The notes: generated by a model from the letters alone, not told the origin. Shown: positions 1 to 6,305, counted from the stretch's first letter. The stretch: 10,654 nt of DNA from Candidatus Aminicenantota bacterium (GCA_020355945.1 CP070627.1:7262708-7273361); one strand, 5' to 3'. A program made the numbers and translations.

Positions 1-694
1 GCCATACAATCGGAGATATCACCCAGGCCAATGTAAAAGACGCAGTCATCAATAGATGGTACTCGATATTAACAAAATAATCAAAATCCGCAGGTTTAAA
101 CAACGGGGTGGTATTTTTAAAGAATATCATCAGGTAAATTAATGAGAGGGTCAACAGCAAAAATTGCATCCCGTCTGTTAAAACAACGGAGATATACCCC
201 CCCAGGTAGGAATAGAGGATGACTGCAACTGCGCCGGAAATGACGGTAATTTCGTAGTTTTGGCCGAGGAAACCGCCGATAAATTTCCCCCAGGCCACGA
301 ATTGAGAGGCAGCCAACAGCACCATGTAAACAAAAATCAAAAAAGAAGCAAAAGCACTGACGATTTTGCCATAGTATTTCTCCAGCAGGACCGGTAGGGA
401 TACGAAACGAGTTTCCCTGATTTTTTTGTTGAGTAAAATAAAGATAATAATAGTGGTGACAGTAGGAACTCCCAGGAGCCAGGCCGCTTGAAATCCTGTC
501 TTTTGAGCGGCCTCTACTGTGGCAATAGTCGAAGCGGCACCAAACCAGGAAGCGGTAACTGTAAAAAAAATCAAAAAACTTCCCAGCTTTCGTCTGCCAT
601 AAAAATACGAATCAAAATCCAGGTTTTTCCGGGATAAAAAAATCCCCATGATGACCAGTACTAAAAAATAGATAAGCAATCCAATGACATACAT
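1..694 (-). CDS. Sodium:solute symporter (SSS/SLC5-like), N-terminal part, cut by window edge
   Basis: I translated this frame by hand: it stays open for 231 codons from the ATG at 692-694 to the left edge, where the gene continues. Visible SSS-family features are a first helix at residues 1-20, the ASWFGAASTIATVEAAQKTG stretch (49-67) matching the family's second-helix region, a short helix-flanking basic segment (89-96), and YLGGYISVVLTDGMQ (163-177), the typical GG-x-x-x-V-x-x-TD-x-x-Q signature. Family members have about 13 helices and usually 450-550 residues, so roughly half the protein is outside the window. They import a small organic solute with Na+ across the inner membrane; the substrate cannot be told here. 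The start is uncertain: there is no clear Shine-Dalgarno upstream, but the frame has no other good start before a stop. A TACAAT sequence lies about 7 bases upstream of the ATG, so a leaderless message is possible. Confidence 0.9.
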   Translation of the reverse strand, partial: MYVIGLLIYFLVLVIMGIFLSRKNLDFDSYFYGRRKLGSFLIFFTVTASWFGAASTIATVEAAQKTGFQAAWLLGVPTVTTIIIFILLNKKIRETRFVSLPVLLEKYYGKIVSAFASFLIFVYMVLLAASQFVAWGKFIGGFLGQNYEITVISGAVAVILYSYLGGYISVVLTDGMQFLLLTLSLIYLMIFFKNTTPLFKPADFDYFVNIEYHLLMTASFTLAWVISPIVW

Positions 695-938
695 ATCCGT
701 ATTGTATATTAACGGCGTATATTGTTGATAATAAATGATTTGTGTTTTGCCGTGTCACAAAACAGTAACAAAAGCTGCATTTTTTTCAAATTTTCTTTTT
801 TTTCAGCGATTGATTTTTCAGATAAATTTTTTTTTTTGCAGTTCATGGTAACAACCCGGTTTATTTTAACAGACTCAAAACGTGTAGTCAATATTTTCCT
901 GGAATTTGTTAAAATCAAAAAGGAGGTTCACAGTATCG
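695..938. other. AT-rich divergent intergenic spacer
   Basis: This spacer separates the minus-strand symporter from everything on the plus strand. It contains long T tracts (780-786, 796-803, 814-818, and 11 Ts at 827-837) and a small inverted repeat CCGT/ACGG (697-700 and 712-715) just upstream of the symporter start. T-rich DNA of this kind is common around promoters and can be curved, but the tracts are not evenly phased at 10-11 bp. I see no RNA gene and no convincing protein here. Confidence 0.5.
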
Positions 939-1052
939 ATGGCAACCCGGATTAATCCCCCCATGAAATACAATCACTATTCAAGATTTAAATCCACCCT
1001 GGCAGGCTTCCGGGATTTAGCCGGGTGGATGAGAACCACGAAAAGACATTGA
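939..1052 (+). CDS. Possible small protein, 37 residues, unrecognised
   Basis: A strong AAGGAGGT sequence (920-927) is followed 11 bases later by ATG and a 37-codon frame ending in TGA. The product starts MATRINPPMKYNHYSRFK and is basic (5 Arg, 4 Lys, 2 His), with no hydrophobic helix or signal peptide. A second in-frame ATG at 963 lacks its own ribosome site. I do not recognise the protein. The case rests on the ribosome site alone, and the spacing is at the long end of the normal range. It could be a short regulatory or leader peptide, the decayed remnant of a longer gene, or chance. Confidence 0.3.
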   Translation: MATRINPPMKYNHYSRFKSTLAGFRDLAGWMRTTKRH

Positions 1053-1084
1053 CCGGTTTAACTGGCTGCAGCCAGATCGAAACG
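1053..1084. repeat. Inverted repeat / hairpin after the 37-codon ORF
   Basis: The core is a perfect 14-bp palindrome, CTGGCTGCAGCCAG (1062-1075). Outside it, CCGGTTT (1053-1059) can pair with AAACGG (1079-1084) with one bulged base, giving a longer hairpin. It starts directly after the TGA of the small ORF. No T run follows, so it is not a standard intrinsic terminator; it may be a transcript-end stabiliser or a protein-binding site. Confidence 0.45.
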
Positions 1085-1140
1085 GTGGGGGGCTGGTATC
1101 ATTCCAACTGTAAGATTGTTAAAATAATGCAACTTGTGTG

Positions 1141-1169
1141 TTTTATTTATTGCTAAAAAGTGTTATAAT
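1141..1169 (+). promoter_or_regulatory. Sigma-70-like promoter of first secreted paralogue
   Basis: TATAAT (1164-1169) is a perfect -10 hexamer. The -35 position, 17 bases upstream, is a poor TTTTAT (1141-1146). The predicted start near 1176 gives a leader of about 38 bases to the ATG. The same arrangement is conserved at the second copy, which supports its being functional. Confidence 0.6.
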
Positions 1170-1213
1170 CAAATTTCAAGAATCAACCAAAAAGACAAAA
1201 ATAGGAGGATATC

Positions 1214-1885
1214 ATGAAATTCAAACACATCATTTTAACGGTCTTAATCGGGGCATTAATTTTAATCGTGTACCCTATCCATGCCCGTATGTTTTCTAAT
1301 TCATCCGAGGGGGCTTATGAAGGTGGGGGCGGAACAAGCAGCACGGGAGAGGCTAACTTTGCCTGTTCAAATACCATAAAAGAGTTGGTAATTAAGGGTG
1401 CTGAGTATTATTTTAAGGCTCATTCCGATATCAATTTACTTTCGGAAAAAGTTGAAATATCCGACATTTACGGCGCTGACTTCTTTACGCTTTGTTGGGC
1501 GGTCAATAGTGCGCTGGATAATATGAATATGGCCCGGTACTATTACCAGGAATTGCAATATAAAGCCAATCGCACCCCGTATAACCAGGTTGTTATTAAT
1601 AAACTCCTGGCCTTTGATTATGATTCGTTCCATGAACAAAACGGCCTTTTAAAAGACGTTTTTTCTGAAGTCAAAAGTTACCTGGTCAATGGGGACGTTC
1701 GCGGGATATATAGCCGTACTTCCGCCTATTTCGACACTCTTATCAACACACTGGAAACCATAAAGGGGGAGTTGTACGCGGGGAAAGTCCCGGATAATGC
1801 CCACATGTGGAACTTAAATCAAACCTGCGCTAAAGTGCATATGTTCGGCCAGTATGTTGCCAGGATATTTGAAGCGATAATATAG
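1214..1885 (+). CDS. Secreted protein of unknown family, first tandem paralogue
   Basis: The product has 223 residues. An AGGAGG (1203-1208) five bases before the ATG fixes the start. Residues 1-24 form a Sec signal peptide: basic MKFKH, a hydrophobic core, then PIHA with likely cleavage before Arg25. There is no lipobox cysteine, so the mature protein should be free in the periplasm or outside. A Gly/Ser-rich linker (about 36-46) precedes a mostly helical domain. Two cysteines, Cys51 and Cys205, are shared with the neighbouring paralogue and could form a disulphide; Cys94 is unique to this copy. The most conserved stretch is residues 121-154. I recognise no family or catalytic motif. It has its own promoter and sits directly upstream of its copy, which suggests dosage or variant pairs of an exported factor. 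Confidence 0.88.
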   Translation: MKFKHIILTVLIGALILIVYPIHARMFSNSSEGAYEGGGGTSSTGEANFACSNTIKELVIKGAEYYFKAHSDINLLSEKVEISDIYGADFFTLCWAVNSALDNMNMARYYYQELQYKANRTPYNQVVINKLLAFDYDSFHEQNGLLKDVFSEVKSYLVNGDVRGIYSRTSAYFDTLINTLETIKGELYAGKVPDNAHMWNLNQTCAKVHMFGQYVARIFEAII

Positions 1886-1939
1886 GCTTTGCGACCTGGC
1901 TTTCAGTTGTCAGGTTGTTAAAATAATGCAACTTGTTTG

Positions 1940-1968
1940 TTGTATTTATTGCCAAAAAGAGTTATAAT
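1940..1968 (+). promoter_or_regulatory. Sigma-70-like promoter of second secreted paralogue
   Basis: TTGTAT (1940-1945), a 17-base spacer and TATAAT (1963-1968) form a good promoter, with a better -35 than the first copy (TTGTAT against TTTTAT). The two copies may therefore differ in strength. The permease gene downstream lies only 27 bases after this paralogue, so this promoter probably also serves it. Confidence 0.65.
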
Positions 1969-2012
1969 CAAATTTCAAGAATCAACCAAAAAGACAAAAA
2001 TAGGAGGTTATC

Positions 2013-2684
2013 ATGAAATTCAAACACATCATTTTAACGGTCTTAATCGGGGCCTTACTTTTTAGTTCGGCCCCTGTTCACGCCCGGCTATTTTCCAATC
2101 ACTCAGATAGTGCTTTTAACGAGGTTGGCGGCATCAGCAGCACAGGAGAGTCAACCCTTGCCTGTTCCAGTACCATAAGGGAGTTAATAATTAAGGGAGC
2201 GGAATACTTTTTTAAAGCCCATGCCAATATCAATTTACTTTCGGAAGAAGTGGAAATATCCGACATTTACGGCGCTGATTATTATACGCTTTTGTGGGTG
2301 GTCAACAGCGCGCTGGATAATATGAACATGGCCCGGTACTATTACCGGGAATTGCAATATAAGGCCAATCACACTCCGTATAACCAGGTTGTTATTAATA
2401 AACTCCTGGCCTTTGATTATGATTCGTTCCATGAACAAAACGGCCTTTTAAAAGACGTTTTTTCCGAAGTTAAGGGCTATCTGATAAATGGGGACGTGCG
2501 CGGTATATACAGCCGAACTTCTGCCTATTTTGATAACCTTATTAACAACCTGGAGGCCATAAAAGGGGAGTTAAATGGGGGGAAAGTTCCCTCTAATAAT
2601 CATATGTGGAATTTAAACCAGGTCTGCGCTAAAGCACATTTGTTCGGTCAGTATGTAGCCAGGGTATTTGATGATATAAAATAG
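2013..2684 (+). CDS. Secreted protein of unknown family, second tandem paralogue
   Basis: The product has 223 residues, the same length as its upstream copy and about 79% identical to it (176 of 223 by hand count). AGGAGG (2002-2007) precedes the ATG. The signal peptide ends APVHA, with likely cleavage before Arg25. The hydrophobic core after residue 15 differs from the first copy but keeps its character, as expected under selection for export. Differences cluster at residues 16-60, around 90-96 and after 155; residues 121-154 are invariant. Cys51 and Cys205 are kept, while Cys94 of the first copy is Leu. The function is unknown. The permease-like gene begins 27 bases downstream on the same strand, so the two are probably co-transcribed. 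Confidence 0.88.
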   Translation: MKFKHIILTVLIGALLFSSAPVHARLFSNHSDSAFNEVGGISSTGESTLACSSTIRELIIKGAEYFFKAHANINLLSEEVEISDIYGADYYTLLWVVNSALDNMNMARYYYRELQYKANHTPYNQVVINKLLAFDYDSFHEQNGLLKDVFSEVKGYLINGDVRGIYSRTSAYFDNLINNLEAIKGELNGGKVPSNNHMWNLNQVCAKAHLFGQYVARVFDDIK

Positions 2685-2711
2685 CCGTGCTTTTACTTTT
2701 AGGGGACTAAT

Positions 2712-4535
2712 ATGGGTTTGAAAAAGTTTATTGGGTTTGAGTTCAAAAAGGTTATTGGCAAAGCATATATTATTGTTTCTTTGGTTTTCCTGGCAGCGTC
2801 TGGCTATCTTTTTTACCACGGCCTTAGCCAATATAAACATATCGTAGAAGAAAACAACTATTTCAAGGAATTTGAGCAGAAAAAGTATAAATTATTTTTA
2901 TATCCCTCATATTTTGGAACTTATGGGTGTAGACTGCGTTACGAGCCGTCCCCCTTCATGGCTATTTTCGATAGTGGGCCGTTCGGGGAAATGACCGCTT
3001 TTATAGATGGTTCAGAGCGAATGACAATTTATCAACCCTTAATTGGGCAAAGTGCTTTTACCATGCTTAAAAGCGCGTTTATGACCTTTTCCGGGTTTAT
3101 AATGATGTTTGGTTCGGGTTTAATCTTACTATACGGATTTTCCGGGTCTAAGGATCATGACTGGTTAAAATTTTTAGAGGAGTTGGCCGGAAGCCGGTTC
3201 AAGCTTTTTTTATACCATTTAATATCCCGGACAGTCATTTTACTCCTTTATTGCCTGTCTATAGCCTTATTATCGGTAATTCTATTTCTCACTGCCGGGG
3301 TACCGGTAAACATCGACTGGATATTAATCTACACCATGGGTACTTTTGTAATGTTGTTTTGTTTCTTGTTCGGGGGGCTAATCGCCGGTACATTAAAAAA
3401 CCGGCTTTGGGGTGGAATAGTCATTGGTATTACCTGGTTTGTGCTTACCTTTGTTATCACGATGATTATATATCACATGACCTATGACAAAGCCGGTTCT
3501 ATCAAGTCACCCTTCAAAATGGAAACCGTGAAACTAAAGCTTTTCCAGGGCTACGAAAAGGGAAGCCTTGAGAAGGGTGGATTATTTGATAAATCTAAAT
3601 ATGGAGACGAAAACGAAGCACGGATGTTTATGAACTTTTGGAACGGTGATTTTAAAAAGATTATGAAAAAAGAAGAGGAGATGCTTGCTGAGATGGAAGA
3701 ACGGATTTCCTTTCATCAAACCACTTCTGCTTATTTCCCTTCCACTTTTTTTCTATCTTCAAGTAATGAAATGTCCAGCCGCGGGTTTGCTAACCTGGTG
3801 GGGTTTAACGAATACACCCAGGAAAAGAAAAAAGAGTTGATATGGTTCATTGCCGATATATACATACTTTCTAATAAGGTCAATGAATGGAAAGAATTAA
3901 CCCCTTTTCCTAAAGAAAACGAAAATATTTATAAAGGTCAAATCCGGTTGCCTGGTAACTATAGCTTTGGCATGGCGATTAGTTTTATATGGTTAATTGT
4001 GCTTTTTAGTCTTTACCGGTTCATGTTTAATCGGATGTTAGACCGCGCCCAGGGCACACAAAGAGAGTTAAACCCGGATGATCTAAAAAAAGACAAGACC
4101 AATATCATGTTTACTTCAGATAAGGGCCTATTGCCCCAATTAATTAGCAAACTGAGGTCACAAAATATCCCGTTTCTGTACGTTCCTGGCCCGGACAGCT
4201 TGCCAGGGGACACCAAAGTTAAAAACCTGTTTTCTTTTTTTGGTCTGGCCATACCGGAAGCATTGCAAGAGATCGCCGCTAAATATATTTATGCTCTTGA
4301 ACCGGATCAAAAGGGAATGATCTTATCAGAGATAACCAGGTCACTTAAAGCAGACGTTCTCATTTTTGACAACTTCCTGGCCGGGCTTTCGGATGATATC
4401 ATCCATCATTTTGCCGGGGTTCTAAACTCACTGAAAAAGGGCCGGATAATTGTTTACTTCACCAATTCGCTAATGGTTACCGCTGTTATCTGCGATTGTG
4501 GGATTAAGTGGACTAATGAAAAAATACCCTTTTAG
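2712..4535 (+). CDS. ABC-2-permease-like membrane protein with degenerate ABC ATPase-like C-terminus
   Basis: The product has 607 residues. Hydrophobic segments at about 19-37, 126-143, 168-194, 203-226, 232-254 and 418-439, with a large domain between the first two and another (255-417, Lys/Glu-rich around 315-330) before the last, resemble ABC-2-type permeases with big extracytoplasmic loops. Residues 462-607 should be cytoplasmic and align by eye to the second half of an ABC ATPase: KNLFSFFG (504-511), LEPDQKGM (529-536) where LSGGQ-R belongs, DVLIFDN (548-554) in the Walker B position, AGLSDD (557-562) at the D-loop and YFTNSLM (582-588) at the H-loop. Every catalytic feature is lost: no Walker A glycine loop, no LSGGQ, Asn554 for the glutamate, Asn585 for the histidine. 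I infer a fused pseudo-ATPase. No intact ABC ATPase gene is in the window. A weak AGGGGA (2701-2706) precedes the ATG. Confidence 0.75.
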   Translation: MGLKKFIGFEFKKVIGKAYIIVSLVFLAASGYLFYHGLSQYKHIVEENNYFKEFEQKKYKLFLYPSYFGTYGCRLRYEPSPFMAIFDSGPFGEMTAFIDGSERMTIYQPLIGQSAFTMLKSAFMTFSGFIMMFGSGLILLYGFSGSKDHDWLKFLEELAGSRFKLFLYHLISRTVILLLYCLSIALLSVILFLTAGVPVNIDWILIYTMGTFVMLFCFLFGGLIAGTLKNRLWGGIVIGITWFVLTFVITMIIYHMTYDKAGSIKSPFKMETVKLKLFQGYEKGSLEKGGLFDKSKYGDENEARMFMNFWNGDFKKIMKKEEEMLAEMEERISFHQTTSAYFPSTFFLSSSNEMSSRGFANLVGFNEYTQEKKKELIWFIADIYILSNKVNEWKELTPFPKENENIYKGQIRLPGNYSFGMAISFIWLIVLFSLYRFMFNRMLDRAQGTQRELNPDDLKKDKTNIMFTSDKGLLPQLISKLRSQNIPFLYVPGPDSLPGDTKVKNLFSFFGLAIPEALQEIAAKYIYALEPDQKGMILSEITRSLKADVLIFDNFLAGLSDDIIHHFAGVLNSLKKGRIIVYFTNSLMVTAVICDCGIKWTNEKIPF

Positions 4536-5020
4536 CTTCTTACCTCGCACCGCTTGCCAATGATCTTTATTAACTCTTCACCTATGGCCTTAATATCAGC
4601 CGGATTATCTACAACGAATATGAGCGCCCATTTTTCTACCGTGACAGGAAATAAATATTCAAGACCAATAACCTTAGAGGCTCGGTTAAAAACGTTTCTA
4701 TACCGGATAGTAAAAGAATCTTTAGTTATGATGAAAATCCTATTGTTTTGGATCTGGATTTGTATTTCCTCTACTTCCGCCGTATTTAACTTGATTTTTG
4801 ACTGCTTTGGGGTATCAAATTCATTGAAGGGCTGGAATATTTTTTTAGTACATTTAATCATAATTTCCGCCTGTGTGAAAGTAATAACGGTATCATACTG
4901 CTTTTCGCCGTTTGCACCAGGGATTAACAATTTCCCCACTGCCCTGATTTCCCCTAAAATCTGCCCCAACAACATAATAATGAACATGAAAATCATAATC
5001 GGTTTTCTTTTGGCTTGCAT
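4532..5020 (-). CDS. Short exported or membrane-anchored protein, unrecognised
   Basis: The product has 162 residues. A strong AGGAGG (complement of 5030-5035) lies nine bases before the ATG. Residues 1-27 are a signal peptide or anchor: basic MQAKRK, hydrophobic 8-23, then IRA with possible cleavage after Ala27. The rest alternates beta-type hydrophobic patterns (44-56, 84-110, 132-137) and ends in a helix (141-155), a small alpha/beta domain with no motif I know. It has a single mature-region Cys pair, Cys57 and Cys158. The gene is convergent with the permease-like gene: its TAA overlaps the other's TAG within TTAG (4532-4535). That leaves no room for a terminator between them and suggests old neighbours. 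An overlapping plus-strand frame lacks a ribosome site, so I prefer this one. Confidence 0.75.
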   Translation of the reverse strand: MQAKRKPIMIFMFIIMLLGQILGEIRAVGKLLIPGANGEKQYDTVITFTQAEIMIKCTKKIFQPFNEFDTPKQSKIKLNTAEVEEIQIQIQNNRIFIITKDSFTIRYRNVFNRASKVIGLEYLFPVTVEKWALIFVVDNPADIKAIGEELIKIIGKRCEVRS

Positions 5021-5048
5021 TGGTTTAGTCCTCCTTTTTTGTTATAAT
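5020..5048 (+). promoter_or_regulatory. Possible plus-strand promoter for the XRE gene
   Basis: TTGGTT (5020-5025), 17 bases and TATAAT (5043-5048) fit a sigma-70 promoter. It would give a leader of about 175 bases containing both operator-like palindromes upstream of the XRE start. It overlaps the ribosome site and start of the minus-strand exported-protein gene, so it could instead be chance. Confidence 0.35.
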
Positions 5049-5061
5049 AGCCTCATGATAA

Positions 5062-5091
5062 AGAATAAATCAAAGTCGGGCCAATTGTCAA
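5062..5091 (-). promoter_or_regulatory. Promoter of the minus-strand exported-protein gene
   Basis: On the minus strand a perfect -35 TTGACA (5086-5091) is followed, after 18 bases, by TATTCT (5062-5067), a four-of-six -10. The predicted start gives a leader of about 35 bases to the ATG at 5020. A second TATTAT lies at 5044-5049 but has no matching -35. Confidence 0.5.
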
Positions 5092-5132
5092 GTTATTTTT
5101 CCAATTTCGCCACATTGGATAATTTTTATTTT

Positions 5133-5152
5133 CTTCACTTTGGCAAATGAAG
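5133..5152. promoter_or_regulatory. Operator-like palindrome, site 1, upstream of XRE gene
   Basis: CTTCA-c-TTTG-g-CAAA-TGAAG is an almost perfect inverted repeat with arms CTTCA/TGAAG and TTTG/CAAA around a central G. It resembles operator sites bound by dimeric helix-turn-helix repressors. Autoregulation by the adjacent XRE protein is an inference. A further inverted repeat, CCAAT/ATTGG (5101-5105 and 5114-5118), lies just upstream. Confidence 0.55.
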
Positions 5153-5197
5153 AGCAGGAAATCAAGATGATTATCGGTGAACGACTGAAAAACAATT

Positions 5198-5217
5198 CTT
5201 CATTTTGGCAAATATAG
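5198..5217. promoter_or_regulatory. Operator-like palindrome, site 2, overlapping XRE leader
   Basis: This is CTTCA-t-TTTG-g-CAAA-TATAG. The left arm and core are identical to site 1 while the right arm has decayed to three of five matches. Its centre is exactly 65 bases from that of site 1, and it ends one base before the AAAGGAG ribosome site of the XRE gene. Binding here could block translation-start DNA or an elongating polymerase. Confidence 0.45.
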
Positions 5218-5231
5218 AAAGGAGAATTAGG

Positions 5232-5708
5232 ATGACTATCGGGAAACGATTAAGAATGATTCGCAAAAAAGAAAACCTATTGCTGAAACAGGTAGGTGAT
5301 ATCTGTGGCATTACAGCGCAAACCCTATCCAGGTACGAAAACAATGACAGAAAACCGGATTATGAATTTTTAAGAGTCTTTGTAAAACATTTCAATATTT
5401 CCTCTGATTGGCTGTTATTTGGAGAATCACCCATTTATAGGGGGGGTGATCTGGACAGAGACGTTAGAGAATCCTTTATTGAATTATCGGACTTGATTAG
5501 TTCTAAAGATGTTCCTGGTATGGATATCCCGGAAAAAATGGATTTTACCCTGCAAAGAATAACGGATGATATCCCGGAAAACTACCTTTTGATGATTAAA
5601 TACATGATGAAAAACCCTATAATCCGCAAGGGCATTTTTCAATTTTTTTACCTCTGCTTAAAACCCTTGATTGATGAACACCCCGAACTTTCAGAGCAAG
5701 GTGAGTAA
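5232..5708 (+). CDS. XRE-family helix-turn-helix transcriptional regulator
   Basis: The product has 158 residues. I choose ATG 5232, which has AAAGGAG (5218-5224) seven bases upstream, over a TTG at 5205 in the same frame whose extra residues would be encoded by operator and ribosome-site DNA. Residues 3-66 are a typical XRE/Cro-C1 domain: IGKRLRMIRKKENLLLKQVG, then ITAQTLSRYENNDRKPD (27-43) as the recognition helix region, and the characteristic ISSDWLLFGESP end (56-67). Residues 75-158 are an unrecognised helical domain, probably for dimerisation or signal sensing; there is no peptidase or cupin signature. The two palindromes just upstream suggest it represses itself. It may also control the convergent four-helix gene or the divergent exported-protein gene; both are inferences from position. 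Confidence 0.9.
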   Translation: MTIGKRLRMIRKKENLLLKQVGDICGITAQTLSRYENNDRKPDYEFLRVFVKHFNISSDWLLFGESPIYRGGDLDRDVRESFIELSDLISSKDVPGMDIPEKMDFTLQRITDDIPENYLLMIKYMMKNPIIRKGIFQFFYLCLKPLIDEHPELSEQGE

Positions 5709-5721
5709 TTTTTTATATGCC

Positions 5722-5763
5722 AGTGTAAATCCGACTTTACCGGGTTGTAAAAACACTTTTTTT
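5722..5763 (+). terminator. Possible intrinsic terminator of the XRE gene
   Basis: AGTGT (5722-5726) pairs with ACACT (5753-5757), and inside it AATCC pairs with GGGTT with one G-U pair. Seven Ts (5757-5763) follow at once. The stem carries a six-base bulge on one side, so it is weak, but its place just after the XRE stop and before the convergent gene's end is right. Confidence 0.4.
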
Positions 5764-5792
5764 CTTGATACCCCGGGCACCAGGAACCTTTT

Positions 5793-6305
5793 TCACTGCT
5801 TATCCCCTTGCTCTTCTTCGTCTTTTTTGAATATTTTATATAACACGGCAAGAATAACGATAGATATTATTAAACCACCGATGTAATAGAGAAAGAGGAC
5901 TTTCCCTACGATCAGGAATGTCAGAACTGCATAAGCCAGCCCCAAAATCAAGATCGCCCAATGAAAATATGGCGCAAAAAAGCGTGGCCTTTTACGAACT
6001 GTTGTAATGACATCAAATCCTTCAATTTTTTCTATTTCATTTAACCTGTCTCTTATGCGGTGTGATACTCGATGATGCCAGAAATAGTGATAGGTGGCTG
6101 TCAGGTAAACCAAAAATCCAAAGGCGATTGCGTATTTTGCCCATGGTTTTAATGATTCAACGGCACCTCGGAGAGCGATCCCCAGCATGATTAAACTTAC
6201 CGAAAAAAGAGCTGCAAAGACCGTCCATCGGAATTTGGTTAATTCAATATCATACGCGAATAATTTTTCGTATTCATATTGTCTCCTTTCATCTTTGAAT
6301 TTCAT
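5793..6305 (-). CDS. Four-helix inner-membrane protein, unrecognised
   Basis: The product has 170 residues. AGGAGG (complement of 6315-6320) lies nine bases before the ATG. A charged N-terminus (MKFKDERRQYEYEKL) precedes two helices (about 28-46 and 56-76). A cytoplasmic-looking loop (77-110) is rich in His, Arg and Lys and contains YHYFWHHRVSHRIRDRL (72-88). Two more helices (112-133 and 137-158) and an acidic KDEEEQGDK tail follow. By the positive-inside rule both ends and the loop face the cytoplasm. I know no family for it. The His cluster is striking but does not match a known metal site. It is transcribed alone from an exceptionally good promoter with a palindrome at the start point, so it is probably a repressed, inducible gene. 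It is convergent with the XRE gene. Confidence 0.8.
   Translation of the reverse strand: MKFKDERRQYEYEKLFAYDIELTKFRWTVFAALFSVSLIMLGIALRGAVESLKPWAKYAIAFGFLVYLTATYHYFWHHRVSHRIRDRLNEIEKIEGFDVITTVRKRPRFFAPYFHWAILILGLAYAVLTFLIVGKVLFLYYIGGLIISIVILAVLYKIFKKDEEEQGDKQ

Larger units (their letters stand above)
1114..2684 (+). repeat. Tandem duplication of promoter plus gene, 799-bp period
   Basis: The unit at 1114-1885 recurs at 1913-2684 with a constant offset of 799 bases and no net indel. It covers the promoter, leader, ribosome site and whole 223-codon gene. Identity is uneven. The leader from 1162 to the start of the signal peptide is almost unchanged, and 1577-1665 is identical over 89 bp, synonymous positions included. 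The mature N-terminus and the C-terminus have diverged. This patchiness suggests an old duplication with later local gene conversion. Confidence 0.92.
5133..5262 (+). repeat. 65-bp tandem duplication spanning the XRE leader and start codon
   Basis: The stretches 5133-5197 and 5198-5262 align without gaps at 45 of 65 bases. Each copy starts with a palindrome and includes a purine-rich ribosome-site region, then an ATG followed by Ile-Gly-x-Arg-Leu codons. In the left copy the ATG at 5167 opens a frame of only 16 codons (MIIGERLKNN then a stop at 5215-5217). The right copy runs on into the true XRE gene (MTIGKRLRMI). The left copy thus looks like the decayed beginning of a former or duplicated regulator gene, now acting as leader or operator DNA. 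Confidence 0.75.

Noticed and set aside
780..837. T-tract curvature element
   Set aside because: The tract centres are not regularly spaced at one helical turn, so I do not claim a bent-DNA site.
722..955. Plus-strand 77-codon frame in the divergent spacer
   Set aside because: It has no ribosome site, its Phe/Lys-rich composition simply reflects the T tracts, and it runs past the stronger start site at 939.
1003..1155. Frame continuing after the 37-codon ORF (encoding Asp-Glu-Asn-His-Glu-Lys and beyond), considered as a frameshifted gene tail
   Set aside because: It looks mildly protein-like but has no start, no recognisable family, and runs into the promoter of the first secreted paralogue.
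1892..1917. Hairpin CGACCTG/CAGGTTG between the two paralogues, considered as a terminator
   Set aside because: No T run follows, the loop is long, and it overlaps the start of the conserved promoter region, so the pairing is probably incidental.
4554..5150. Plus-strand 198-codon frame opposite the minus-strand exported-protein gene
   Set aside because: The minus-strand frame has a textbook ribosome site, promoter and signal peptide. The plus-strand frame has none and includes the regulatory region up to 5150.
5205..5231. Upstream TTG start for the XRE gene
   Set aside because: The added residues would be translated from operator and ribosome-site DNA, and the XRE domain normally begins at the ATG-Thr-Ile-Gly used here.
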